64,000 bases of DNA from Bradyrhizobium liaoningense (lineage in GTDB: Bacteria > Pseudomonadota > Alphaproteobacteria > Rhizobiales > Xanthobacteraceae), in NCBI RefSeq assembly GCF_018130785.1, contig NZ_JAFCJT010000015.1:62001-126000 (forward strand), in the 5' to 3' direction. Shown here in pieces: positions 16,533 to 26,258 of the stretch. Every line of letters starts with the position of its first letter. The stretch's first letter is position 1. Below the pieces are notes generated by a model, which saw only the letters and a list, made by a program, of their open reading frames with translations, was not told the origin of the DNA and did no database searches. The translations under genes were made by a program, and so were the position numbers.

Positions 16533-18191
16533 CTACCGCACAGGCCGCACCGGTGCGGAGATCTTATCCGTGCGATCGCGCTCACTCATGTCGACCACCG
16601 TCTCCATCGGCGCGGTCAGCTCGTACACGTAGGAGGCGTCGGTGAAGTAGCGCTTGGCGGTGCCGCCGAGCGCTTCGGGCGCAACACGGTCGAGCAGGAT
16701 CAGACCGAAATCGGAATCCGGGCGGCGCGTTGCCTCGCTGGTGTTGAACTCCTCCCAGCGGAAATGGAAGACCTCATCGGTCCCCTCGCCCGTCACCGTC
16801 CAATTCGCGGTGATGTGCGGATGCTTTCCGACCAGCGACAGACCTTCGTCGGAGTGCGAGGCGAGTTCGAAGAACAGCAGCGACAGGCTCTGCGCGGCGC
16901 GCGCGCTGACCGCGATGTCGGGGCCGGTGACGGCGATGCGGTCGGCATGCGGGATGGCGCGCGCCTCGAACAGGCCCTTCAGCTTGACGCCCTGCCACTG
17001 GCTCTCACTGAGCAGCGAGACCACGTTGGACATGGCATGGATGCGGCCGATCAGCAGCTCGCGCGCAACGTCGATGTCCGAGCCGTGGCGCAGCGTGCGC
17101 GTCACGATAGACTGGATCACCGCCAGGATGTTCTTGACCCGGTGGTTGAGCTCGTCAATGACGGCGGTCAGCCGGCGCTCGAATCCGATCCGCACCTGGA
17201 TTTCCCGGCTAAGCCGCAGATTGTTGTAGGCGACATAGCCGAACAGACCGCACACCATCGCGGTGATGGCAAAACCGATCGCCGCCACGATGATCGCGGT
17301 CTGCTCGGCGCGCCGCGCCGAATTGGTCTTTGCGTAATAGCCGAGATGCCAGTCGCGGCCGCCGAAGCTCACCGTGCGCGTCGCCGACGGCGCCGGCCCG
17401 TCCGCCGCCGTCATGCGTGACGAGACCACGCCCTGGTCGTTGGCAACAAGCTCACCACCTTCCCTGCGCGGATCCTTCAGCGCCACCGCGAACAACGACA
17501 TGTCGTCATTGGCCAGCATCAGGGAGGCGAGCTCGTAGGAAAATGTGACGAAGCCCGCCGGCTCCGTCGCGCCCTCGGGGATGACGGGCGCGGCCACAAT
17601 GATGCCGATGGGCCCGCCGCCGCGCAGCAACTGAACCGGGTCCGAGGCGATCGACCTCTTCTCGACTCGCGCACGCGTTAGCATGGCGTTGCGCACCTGA
17701 TCCTGCTCGTAGCTGCGGCCGGGCAGCGTCTTGGTCTCGTTGCTGCGCGGTTCGAGGTCCATCAGCACGTCGATCGGCTCGGTAACGTTCGCAAGATCGA
17801 TAGGCTTGTCGTCATACGTGCGGATCTGCGGATTGGGGAAGCCGGCGCGCGCGATCGCAGCCTGCGCCGGCACAAGCTCGTTCGGCTTCAGCCGGGCGAT
17901 CCACCCGGCCACCACGAAATCGGTCTTGAAGGCGTAGATGGCCGAGCGCAGCGGCTCCAGCATGTTCGGCTTGATGACCGACGGCGCACGGAACAAGCCT
18001 GAGGCGACACGCGCGAGCAGCTCGCGCTCGGTCAGGCGGTCCTGGACCAGGCTCGCGTGGACATCGATCGCGCGCGCCAGCGCGATCCGGTCCAGTGCCA
18101 GCTCCTGATCGTGGACACGATAGGCCGCGAGCCCGGAGAGCAGGGCTCCGAGCAGAGCAATGAAACCGATGATAAAACCCAGCCGGACCAC
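16533..18191 (-). CDS. CHASE-domain sensor histidine kinase, HWE/HisKA_2 type
   Basis: A 552-residue membrane protein. It has TM ~3-25, a periplasmic CHASE-like sensor (~35-270), TM ~290-315, then an HWE/HisKA_2 dimerisation box with the phospho-acceptor His (IDELNHRVKNILAVIQSI). The C-terminal ATP-binding region retains the WxE element (FRWEEF) and a late LGG stretch. Where active HWE kinases show ELATN...KYG, this protein reads FELASHSDEGLS, so the Mg-ATP-binding Asn appears to be replaced by His. It may therefore be a weak or inactive kinase that works as a scaffold, phosphatase or heterodimer partner. The start is GTG 18191. No response regulator lies next to it. Confidence 0.82.
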   Translation of the reverse strand: MVRLGFIIGFIALLGALLSGLAAYRVHDQELALDRIALARAIDVHASLVQDRLTERELLARVASGLFRAPSVIKPNMLEPLRSAIYAFKTDFVVAGWIARLKPNELVPAQAAIARAGFPNPQIRTYDDKPIDLANVTEPIDVLMDLEPRSNETKTLPGRSYEQDQVRNAMLTRARVEKRSIASDPVQLLRGGGPIGIIVAAPVIPEGATEPAGFVTFSYELASLMLANDDMSLFAVALKDPRREGGELVANDQGVVSSRMTAADGPAPSATRTVSFGGRDWHLGYYAKTNSARRAEQTAIIVAAIGFAITAMVCGLFGYVAYNNLRLSREIQVRIGFERRLTAVIDELNHRVKNILAVIQSIVTRTLRHGSDIDVARELLIGRIHAMSNVVSLLSESQWQGVKLKGLFEARAIPHADRIAVTGPDIAVSARAAQSLSLLFFELASHSDEGLSLVGKHPHITANWTVTGEGTDEVFHFRWEEFNTSEATRRPDSDFGLILLDRVAPEALGGTAKRYFTDASYVYELTAPMETVVDMSERDRTDKISAPVRPVR

Positions 18192-18490
18192 TTCGACTAC
18201 TCAGGCGAAAGTAGCAAGTCGGCAATAAACACGGAGCATATGAACGCCGCTCGAACGGCCATGTGCCGAAACAGAGTGGACCCCAGTAACGGAGATAATG
18301 AAGGAGGAGGCATCAGTACGCAACTTCGGTCGCCTGAAAAGCTTAATTCGCCCGGCCGATGGTCTGGCCATGACGGCTTTGCTCCGGGCACCGGAGGTAG
18401 TTAATCGCCGTGTCCGAAATTTGTTCCGCAAATGCGGCTTTTGCCCCAGACGTTAACGGCGGAAAACGCCTGCGCCACGTCGTCGCGCCG
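18192..18490. other. Intergenic region between sensor kinase and ureG
   Basis: 299 bases upstream of the kinase and downstream of ureG. I see no convincing gene, terminator or EcfG-type site. Short open frames here lack ribosome-binding sites and family features. Confidence 0.5.
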
Positions 18491-19114
18491 TCAGCTTGCC
18501 CGTTTCAGGCCGCCTTTGGCCTCGATGAAGCCAACGATATGGTCGAGCCCCTCGCTCTTTTTCAGGTTGGTCATGACGAAGGGGCGCGCCCCGCGCATGC
18601 GCCTGGCGTCCGTCTCCATCTTCTCGAGGGAGGCACCGACATGGGGCGCGAGGTCGATCTTGTTGATGACCAGGAGGTCGGAGCGGGTGATGCCGGGGCC
18701 GCCCTTGGACGGGATCTTGTCGCCGGCCGCCACGTCGATGACGTAGATGGTGAGGTCGGCGAGCTCCGGGGAAAAAGTGGCAGCCAGATTGTCGCCGCCG
18801 GACTCGATCAGCACGAGGTCGAGCCCGGGGAATTTTGCGCGCATGTCCGCGACCGCAGCCAAATTCATCGAAGCGTCCTCGCGGATCGCGGTGTGCGGAC
18901 AACCGCCGGTCTCGACGCCGGCGATGCGGTCCGGCGTCAGCGAGCCCGAGCGCACGAGGAATTCCGCATCCCATTTGGTGTAGATGTCGTTGGTGATCGC
19001 CGCGATGTCGTAGCGCTCGCGCATGGTCTTGCAGAGCAGGTCCATCAGCGCGGTCTTGCCCGATCCGACCGGGCCGCCGACTCCGACGCGCAAGGGGCCG
19101 TGAGATTTCGACAT
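18491..19114 (-). CDS. ureG: Urease accessory GTPase UreG
   Basis: A 207-residue SIMIBI-class GTPase that couples GTP hydrolysis to nickel delivery into apo-urease with UreD, UreE and UreF. The P-loop is GGPVGSGKTALMD. The nickel-site CPH motif is in GGCPHTAIREDASMN, followed by ESGGDNLAATFSP, and the guanine-specificity motif is NKIDLAPHVGA. I start at ATG 19114 (MSKSHGPLRVGVGG), the normal family N-terminus; an upstream in-frame start would add 12 residues overlapping the intergenic space. It is the last gene of the urea/urease unit. Confidence 0.96.
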   Translation of the reverse strand: MSKSHGPLRVGVGGPVGSGKTALMDLLCKTMRERYDIAAITNDIYTKWDAEFLVRSGSLTPDRIAGVETGGCPHTAIREDASMNLAAVADMRAKFPGLDLVLIESGGDNLAATFSPELADLTIYVIDVAAGDKIPSKGGPGITRSDLLVINKIDLAPHVGASLEKMETDARRMRGARPFVMTNLKKSEGLDHIVGFIEAKGGLKRAS

Positions 19115-19153
19115 GTCACTCGCTCTCTCTTGATTGGTCAAAGGCCGCACCGC

Positions 19154-19876
19154 TCACGAGCGAAACAGCCGAGTATATTGCGTCTCATGCCGCAGACTGG
19201 CGAGATCGGCGCGAAACGTCGCGCTGCCGAGGTCGTCCAATGTCGCATTCAGCGCCCGATTGGCGGTCGCGGCAACGGCGGCTTCCAGCTTCACCAGCAC
19301 GCGCTGGCTGTCGGTCTGGCCGAGCGGAATGAGCCGGCTCGCCGCCGAAATCCAGTTCGAGACCAGCGCATGCAGGAAGGCGTGCAGCGTCGGCGCCAGC
19401 GGCACGCCGTGCATCGCGGCAACGACACCGACGGCGACGGGATAGACCAGTGGCGTGCGGCATGCCGCTACCATGGCATCCAGGCCTTGCGCATCCCACG
19501 CGGCGCGGGAGATGTCGACGAACGCGCGGCCCTGCGAGGTCGTCTCGAGCTGCCGCTCGCGCGACGGCACGAAGGCGGCGGCGAGCTCCGCGATGTCGTT
19601 CAAGGTCGTGTCTTCGCTGGCCTCAGCGGCGCGATAGGCGTGGACCAGGAACGTCGCATCGCAAAAGCCTGAACCGTCGCCGAGCATCGCATCGAGCCAG
19701 TCGGCCAGCGTCGCGGTGTCGGTGATGTCGCCCGCCTCGACCGCCCATTCGATGCCGCTGGAATAGGAGAAACCGCCGACCGGAAAGGCCGGCGACAGCC
19801 ACGTCATCAGCCGGTACAGCGCCGCCGCCTCGCGTTCGGCGAGGTCACCGGCGCGAGACGGCTCATTTGTGGTCAT
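19154..19876 (-). CDS. ureF: Urease accessory protein UreF
   Basis: A 240-residue, mainly helical chaperone that links UreG to the UreD-apo-urease complex and acts as a GTPase fidelity factor. Diagnostic runs are LMTWLSPAFPVGGFSYSSGI near the N-terminus and HALVSNWISAASRLIPLGQT later. I use the ATG at 19876 (MTTNEPSRAG); the ATG at 19882 is equally possible. Either start lies inside the 3' end of ureE (14 or 20 bases of overlap), so the two are translationally coupled. The upstream Met/Thr/Ile-rich frame is only a shadow of the ureE His-rich tail. Confidence 0.94.
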   Translation of the reverse strand: MTTNEPSRAGDLAEREAAALYRLMTWLSPAFPVGGFSYSSGIEWAVEAGDITDTATLADWLDAMLGDGSGFCDATFLVHAYRAAEASEDTTLNDIAELAAAFVPSRERQLETTSQGRAFVDISRAAWDAQGLDAMVAACRTPLVYPVAVGVVAAMHGVPLAPTLHAFLHALVSNWISAASRLIPLGQTDSQRVLVKLEAAVAATANRALNATLDDLGSATFRADLASLRHETQYTRLFRS

Positions 19877-20489
19877 GAGCATGGCTGTGGCCATGGTGAT
19901 GATCGGGATGGTCGCAATGCTCGTCGTGGTGATGGTGGTGATCGTGACCGTGGTCATGCGCGGCATGATCATGATGGTGATGATCATGGCCGTGATGGTC
20001 ATGGTGATGGTGGCCATGATCGTGATGCGCATGGTCATCGTGGCCATGCGCGTGGCCGGCATCGGCATAGGCGCCGCCTTCGGGATCGAACGGCGCCTCG
20101 ATCTCGATCACGCGCGCGCCGAGGCCTTTCACCATGGCCTCGATGACATGATCGCGGCGGATGCGCAGGCTCTTGGCCATGATCTGTGTCGGCAGGTGGC
20201 GGTTGCCGAGATGCCAGCCGACGCGAATGAGGTGGTGCGGATCGCGGCCGCGGATCTCCAGCAGCGGCTCGGGTGCCGCGACCACTTCGACCAGCCGGCC
20301 GTCCTCCAGGACCAACGCATCGCCGCCGCGCAGCGCGACGGCATTCTCCAGGTCGAGCAGGAATTCGAGGCCCCGCGTTCCCGTCATCGCCATGCGGCGG
20401 CGGTGCCGATCGTCGAAATCGAGCACCACCGTATCCGCCGGCGCTTCCGTGAAGCGGTGTTGTCCCCTGACCTGCGTCGCCCGGATCAT
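19863..20489 (-). CDS. ureE: Urease nickel metallochaperone UreE with long His-rich tail
   Basis: A 208-residue protein that binds Ni2+ and hands it to the UreG complex. The N-terminal domain and the metal-binding domain are present (LEIRGRDPHHLIRVGWHLGN, then RHLPTQIMAKSLRI, with the conserved His). The last ~64 residues are extraordinarily His/Asp-rich, with about 36 His, the kind of tail that stores several nickel ions in some bacterial UreE proteins. It starts at ATG 20489, 13 bases after the ABM-protein stop, and overlaps ureF. Codon use in the tail (CAT/CAC-GAT/GAC repeats) makes the DNA locally repetitive and so prone to length variation. Confidence 0.96.
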   Translation of the reverse strand: MIRATQVRGQHRFTEAPADTVVLDFDDRHRRRMAMTGTRGLEFLLDLENAVALRGGDALVLEDGRLVEVVAAPEPLLEIRGRDPHHLIRVGWHLGNRHLPTQIMAKSLRIRRDHVIEAMVKGLGARVIEIEAPFDPEGGAYADAGHAHGHDDHAHHDHGHHHHDHHGHDHHHHDHAAHDHGHDHHHHHDEHCDHPDHHHGHSHAHDHK

Positions 20490-20502
20490 ACTTTTTACCC
20501 CG

Positions 20503-20802
20503 TTACCGTGTCTCGACCTTCTCGGGCGTGATCACCTCAATCTTCGGCGGCGCCGTAAAGCACTTCACCGCCACGCGGCCGAACGTCTTCATGTGCTCCA
20601 TGCCGCGATGCGGCACCAGTGCCTCGGCGTTCTCCCACTGCTCGACGAACACCATCTTGGAGGGATCGGTGACGCTCTCATGCAGATCATAGGCGATATT
20701 GCCGGGCTCCTTCCGCGTCTCCTTGATGCAGGCGGTGGCGGCTGCAATGAATTCGGCGCGCGTTTCGGGCTTGATGGTCAAGGTGGCAACGACGTAGATC
20801 AT
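20503..20802 (-). CDS. ABM-domain protein (putative quinol monooxygenase/YgiN-like)
   Basis: A 99-residue protein of the antibiotic-biosynthesis-monooxygenase (ABM) superfamily: MIYVVATLTIKPETRAEFIA at the N-terminus, then DLHESVTDPSKMVFVEQWEN, the usual second strand pair. Such proteins are small dimeric ferredoxin-like folds; some oxidise quinols without cofactor, and many have no known role. GGGAGG precedes the ATG at 20802. It is embedded between ureC and ureE on the same strand, with 13 bases to ureE, so it is part of the operon. No established function in urea metabolism is known to me. Confidence 0.82.
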   Translation of the reverse strand: MIYVVATLTIKPETRAEFIAAATACIKETRKEPGNIAYDLHESVTDPSKMVFVEQWENAEALVPHRGMEHMKTFGRVAVKCFTAPPKIEVITPEKVETR

Positions 20803-20940
20803 GAGAAATCCTCCCGGCTTTTCTTCTGGGTTACGAACCGGGCGGGACCTTAGACCAGGCGGGACCGAACGCAAAACCGGAAAAGCCGTCCCAAGACACG
20901 CAATCAGGCATGTTCCGGAGACATGCGTCGAGGCGCTATT

Positions 20941-22656
<1,716 letters not shown>

Positions 22657-22690
22657 CACAAGCCCCGTTTGCGTTTGAATTCTTGGTTGT

Positions 22691-23230
22691 TCACAGCGAA
22701 GCCCTCGCTGCTCTTACGGCATCGTCGAATTTTGCATCGAGCCACGAATTGCCGCCACGGCAGCCGGCGACGACCTGCTCAGCCCAGCCCGTGTAGTCGG
22801 CGAGATCGTCGCGCTCTTCGGCGGACGGGTCGGAATGAACGCGCGCGCCGATATTGCTGATCTTGTCGGCGATCTTGATCAGCTTGGCACCGGCGGATTT
22901 CTTGGGCGCATCGGCCACCTGCCGCCCTCGTCGCTCCGGTTTCGGCAGGCTCATGTCATCGGTACATTCGACGACGATGGACGCAACGCGCTCGGAGAAT
23001 TTCTGCGCGAGCTCCTCGCGCGTGGTGTCGGTATCCTCGATCGCATCATGCAGCCACCCGGCCGCGACAAGCTCTGCATCGGCGCCATCAGTCGCCGTTG
23101 CCAGCAGGCTCGCGACCTCTGCAAGGTGGTTGATGTAAGGCTCGTTCCCCCGCCCCTTGCGCGCCATGCCATTGTGACGGCGCGCCGCGAGTTCGGCAGC
23201 TTCGGAGACGAGGCGAACGGGTGACAGCAT
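22691..23230 (-). CDS. HD-domain phosphohydrolase (Mesh1/SpoT-hydrolase-like) within the urease operon
   Basis: A 179-residue stand-alone HD domain. The metal motif is intact: the first His in NEPYINHLAEVA, then AGWLHDAIEDTDTTREEL with the HD pair and the ED dyad, and a distal Asp in LIKIADKISNIGARV. This layout and length resemble the (p)ppGpp 3'-pyrophosphohydrolase domain of SpoT and the small alarmone hydrolases, and there is no synthetase domain. GGAG lies 8 bases before the ATG at 23230. It sits between ureB (56-base gap) and ureC (34-base gap) on the same strand, so it should be co-expressed with urease. The substrate is unproven; nucleotides other than alarmones are possible. Confidence 0.82.
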   Translation of the reverse strand: MLSPVRLVSEAAELAARRHNGMARKGRGNEPYINHLAEVASLLATATDGADAELVAAGWLHDAIEDTDTTREELAQKFSERVASIVVECTDDMSLPKPERRGRQVADAPKKSAGAKLIKIADKISNIGARVHSDPSAEERDDLADYTGWAEQVVAGCRGGNSWLDAKFDDAVRAARASL

Positions 23231-23286
23231 GGCAAATACTCCGTTTTCGCCTCAACCGTGCCGCACCGCGCTCGTTCCTCCGGATG

Positions 23287-23592
23287 TCACAGCTTCCCCA
23301 TCACATCGCCACGAAAGCCGTAAATCGTCTTCTTCCCCGCCATGGCGACCAGCTGGACGTCGCGGGTCTGGCCGGGCTCGAAGCGGACGGCGGTGCCGGC
23401 GGCGATGTCGAGGCGCATGCCGCGGGCCTTCTTGCGATCGAACTTCAGCGCCGGGTTGGTCTCGAAGAAATGGTAGTGCGAGCCGACCTGGATCGGGCGG
23501 TCGCCGGTATTGGCGACCGTCAAGGTCACGGTCTTGCGGCCGACATTGAGCTCGATCTCGCCGTCCTGGATGAAGAGTTCGCCGGGGATCAT
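23287..23592 (-). CDS. ureB: Urease beta subunit
   Basis: A 101-residue structural subunit of the urease (UreABC)3 enzyme. Typical sequence: MIPGELFIQDGEIELNVGR, then VANTGDRPIQVGSHYHFFET and ARGMRLDIAAGTAVRFEPGQ. AGGAG precedes the ATG at 23592, which lies 11 bases after the ureA stop, a normal ureA-ureB junction. The usual next gene would be ureC, but here an HD-hydrolase gene intervenes. Confidence 0.97.
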   Translation of the reverse strand: MIPGELFIQDGEIELNVGRKTVTLTVANTGDRPIQVGSHYHFFETNPALKFDRKKARGMRLDIAAGTAVRFEPGQTRDVQLVAMAGKKTIYGFRGDVMGKL

Positions 23593-23603
23593 GCTTCTCG
23601 CTC

Positions 23604-23906
23604 CTACCTGATCGGCTCGTGCACGGTGACGAGCTTGGTGCCGTCCGGAAACGTCGCCTCGACCTGGATGTCGTGGATCATCTCGGGGATACCGGGCATC
23701 ACCTGGTCGCGAGTAAGCACCTGCGCGCCGGATTGCATCAGCTCGGCGACGGTGCGGCCGTCGCGCGCGCCTTCGAGGATGAAGTCGGAGATGATCGCGA
23801 TCGCCTCGGGATGGTTGAGCTTGACGCCGCGATCCAGCCGGCGGCGGGCCACGATGGCCGCCATCGAGATCAAGAGCTTGTCCTTTTCGCGGGGAGACAG
23901 GTTCAT
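23604..23906 (-). CDS. ureA: Urease gamma subunit
   Basis: A 100-residue structural subunit. It starts MNLSPREKDKLLISMAAIVA and continues RRRLDRGVKLNHPEAIAIIS, the canonical gamma-subunit N-terminus, and ends near VEATFPDGTKLVTVHEPIR. The length is exactly that of the family. It follows ureD by 24 bases. Confidence 0.97.
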   Translation of the reverse strand: MNLSPREKDKLLISMAAIVARRRLDRGVKLNHPEAIAIISDFILEGARDGRTVAELMQSGAQVLTRDQVMPGIPEMIHDIQVEATFPDGTKLVTVHEPIR

Positions 23907-23930
23907 GCGAAATCTCTTCCGTTCAACTCA

Positions 23931-24761
23931 TCAATTCAACCAGAGCCGCGGCAACGTCGCGCCGGTGCGCGCCAGCACGGCCATCATGTCGGCACGCAAG
24001 CGCGCCGCATCTTGGGCACAGAACCGCGCCATTGCAAAGCCATTCCAGGTCGAAATCCCGACCTCGCCGGAGAAGGATTCCGACGCCTCGCGGATGCGCT
24101 CGACCAGGGCCTCGTCGCCGGGAACGATCAGCGCCGTGCCGATCGCGGCGCTGCCCTTGGCAACGGCGGATCGCCCAAGTTTTGCGCCGATATCGCCGTC
24201 GAGCCTGACGGTCTCGGCAAAAACCAGCTTGCCACCACGACGCAGCCGCCAGCGGTCGACGAACTCGCCCTGCTCCATCCGCTCGCCCATGGCGGTGCGG
24301 CCGAACACCACGATCTCGCACAACAGGAGCGAGGCGGCCTCGTCGAGCTCGATGTCGAAGCGGCGGTGGACCCGGGCCCGATCGAACAGGATCATCTCCT
24401 GGGGCAGCCAGCCGAGGTGAGCGCCGGCGGCGACCTTTAGCGCGATCGTGAGCTCTGCCGCCTGCCCCGGCGCACGGTAGACCTTCTCGGCCGCCGCCGT
24501 GGTCAATGTGAGGCGCGCGCCCTCGCCCGCCGCGATGTCGATGTCAAAACTGTCACCGCCGGCAACGCCGCCGGCCGTGTTGACGAACACGCCGGAGAGC
24601 CCCTCCCCTTCCGGCGAGGGGAAGCGCACACGCAGGGAGCCGGACTCACGCAAGGTCCCGCGCCGCGTCACGCCATCGCGCGCATGGACGTCGAAGCGCA
24701 CCGCGCCGCGGGCGCGGTTGGCATCGAATACGGTAGATGTGGCTGATAGTTCGCTGCGCAT
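23931..24761 (-). CDS. ureD: Urease accessory protein UreD
   Basis: A 276-residue scaffold that binds apo-urease and recruits UreF and UreG for nickel insertion. Diagnostic runs are VFVNTAGGVAGGDSFDIDI, TTAAAEKVYR and LGWLPQEMILFDRARVHR. The ATG at 24761 lies 31 bases after the urtE stop, so the urea transporter and urease genes are contiguous on one strand without an obvious terminator between them. Confidence 0.95.
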   Translation of the reverse strand: MRSELSATSTVFDANRARGAVRFDVHARDGVTRRGTLRESGSLRVRFPSPEGEGLSGVFVNTAGGVAGGDSFDIDIAAGEGARLTLTTAAAEKVYRAPGQAAELTIALKVAAGAHLGWLPQEMILFDRARVHRRFDIELDEAASLLLCEIVVFGRTAMGERMEQGEFVDRWRLRRGGKLVFAETVRLDGDIGAKLGRSAVAKGSAAIGTALIVPGDEALVERIREASESFSGEVGISTWNGFAMARFCAQDAARLRADMMAVLARTGATLPRLWLN

Positions 24762-24792
24762 CCGCCTCCCCAGCCGGTCGCGGCAGAATGAC

Positions 24793-25488
24793 TTACAGCG
24801 CCATCTGGCGGCTGATTTCGGCCGGGTCCAGATTGGTGCGGTCGCAGGTGAACTTCACCGCACCGCGATCCATCACCGCGAAACTGTCGCCGAGTTCGCA
24901 GGCAAAGTCGAGATATTGTTCGACCAGCACGATGGCGATGTTACCGAGATTGCGCAGATACGAGATCGCCCGGCCGATGTCCTTGATGATCGAGGGCTGG
25001 ATGCCCTCGGTCGGCTCGTCGAGCAGCAGCAGCTTCGGCCGCATCACCAGCGCGCGCCCGATCGCGAGCTGTTGCTGCTGGCCGCCGGAGAGGTCGCCGC
25101 CGCGCCGGCCCAGCATCGATTGCAGCACCGGAAACAGCGAGAACACGTCGTCCGGAATGTGCTTGTCCTCGCGCCTGAGCGGACCGAAGCCGGTCTTGAG
25201 ATTCTCCTCGACCGTCAGCAGCGGAAAGATCTCGCGGCCCTGCGGCACGAAGCCGATGCCCTTGCGCGCCCGCTCATAGGGCTTCAGGCCCGTGATGTCG
25301 CTGCCGTCGAGCACGATCGCGCCCGAGGAGATCGGGTACTGCCCGACCATGGCGCGCAGAAGCGAGGTCTTGCCGACGCCGTTGCGCCCGAGCACGCAAG
25401 TGACCTTGCCCGGTTCGGCCGAGATCGAAACGCCGCGCAGCGCCTGCGCCGCGCCGTAGAACAGGTTGATGTCCTTGACCTCAAGCAT
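24793..25488 (-). CDS. urtE: Urea ABC transporter ATP-binding protein UrtE
   Basis: A 231-residue cytoplasmic ATPase (LivF type) that powers urea import with UrtD. The motifs are complete: Walker A GRNGVGKTSLLRA, Q-loop area VPQGREIFPLLTVEENL, signature LSGGQQQQLAIGRAL, Walker B LLLLDEPTEGIQPS, and switch His region IAIVLVEQYLDFA, where the family usually has Glu-Gln in place of His. It starts 3 bases after the urtD stop. Assignment to urea rather than branched-chain amino acids rests on the adjoining urtA and urease genes. Confidence 0.94.
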   Translation of the reverse strand: MLEVKDINLFYGAAQALRGVSISAEPGKVTCVLGRNGVGKTSLLRAMVGQYPISSGAIVLDGSDITGLKPYERARKGIGFVPQGREIFPLLTVEENLKTGFGPLRREDKHIPDDVFSLFPVLQSMLGRRGGDLSGGQQQQLAIGRALVMRPKLLLLDEPTEGIQPSIIKDIGRAISYLRNLGNIAIVLVEQYLDFACELGDSFAVMDRGAVKFTCDRTNLDPAEISRQMAL

Positions 25489-25491
25489 CGC

Positions 25492-26253
25492 TCAGCGTCC
25501 CAGATAAACTTCGATGACCCGCTCGTTGGACGAGACCTGGTCGATGGTTCCTTCCGCGAGCACCGTGCCTTCATGCAGGCAGGTGACCTTGACGCCGAGC
25601 TCGCGCACGAACGTCATGTCGTGCTCGACGACCATCACGGTGTGGGTCTTGTTGATTTCCTTGAGCAGCTCGGCGGTGAGATGCGTCTCGACGTCGGTCA
25701 TGCCGGCGACGGGCTCGTCGACGAGGAGCAGCTTCGGATCCTGCGCCAGCAGCATGCCGATCTCGAGCCATTGCTTCTGGCCGTGGCTGAGGCTGCCGGC
25801 CAGGCGATTGCGGGCGTCGGTGAGGCGGATCGTCTCCAGCACCTTGTCGATGCGCTCGGACTCCGCTCTGCTGCCGCGCCAGAACAGCGTGCCCTTGACG
25901 CTGTGATCGACATTGAGCGCGAGCAGCAGATTGTCCTGCACGGTCTGGCTCTCGAACACCGTCGGCTTCTGGAATTTGCGGCCGATTCCGAGCTCGGCGA
26001 TGCGGGTCTCGTCGAGCCGCGTCAGGTCGGTGACGCCGTCGAACAGCACGGTGCCCTCGTCCGGCTTGGTCTTGCCGGTGATGATGTCCATCATCGTGGT
26101 CTTGCCGGCGCCGTTCGGGCCGATGATGGCCCGCATCTCGCCGGGTTCGAGCGCCAGCGACAAATTATTGATGGCGTGGAAGCCGTCGAACGAGACGTGC
26201 ACGCCGTCGAGATAGAGCATCGCGGAGGTCGCGCGGGTGTCCATGACGTTCAT
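25492..26253 (-). CDS. urtD: Urea ABC transporter ATP-binding protein UrtD
   Basis: A 253-residue ATPase (LivG type). Walker A is GPNGAGKTTMMDIITGK, signature LSHGQKQWLEIGMLL, Walker B LLLVDEPVAGMTD, and switch His VMVVEHDMTFV. I start at ATG 26253 (MNVMDTRATSAMLYLDGVHV), 5 bases after the urtC stop, with GGAG inside the urtC end as the ribosome-binding site. An upstream extension in the same frame would lie entirely within urtC and is not believed. Confidence 0.94.
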   Translation of the reverse strand: MNVMDTRATSAMLYLDGVHVSFDGFHAINNLSLALEPGEMRAIIGPNGAGKTTMMDIITGKTKPDEGTVLFDGVTDLTRLDETRIAELGIGRKFQKPTVFESQTVQDNLLLALNVDHSVKGTLFWRGSRAESERIDKVLETIRLTDARNRLAGSLSHGQKQWLEIGMLLAQDPKLLLVDEPVAGMTDVETHLTAELLKEINKTHTVMVVEHDMTFVRELGVKVTCLHEGTVLAEGTIDQVSSNERVIEVYLGR

Positions 26254-26258
26254 TGCAC

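Noticed and set aside
18197..18431. Short minus-strand frames between ureG and the sensor kinase gene
   Set aside because: No ribosome-binding site, no hydrophobic or domain features, and Pro/Arg/Ser-rich sequence typical of non-coding GC-rich DNA.
19869..20531. A Met/Val/Ile-rich open frame on the plus strand opposite ureE, resembling a membrane protein
   Set aside because: The apparent hydrophobic repeat is simply the reverse complement of the His/Asp-rich UreE tail.
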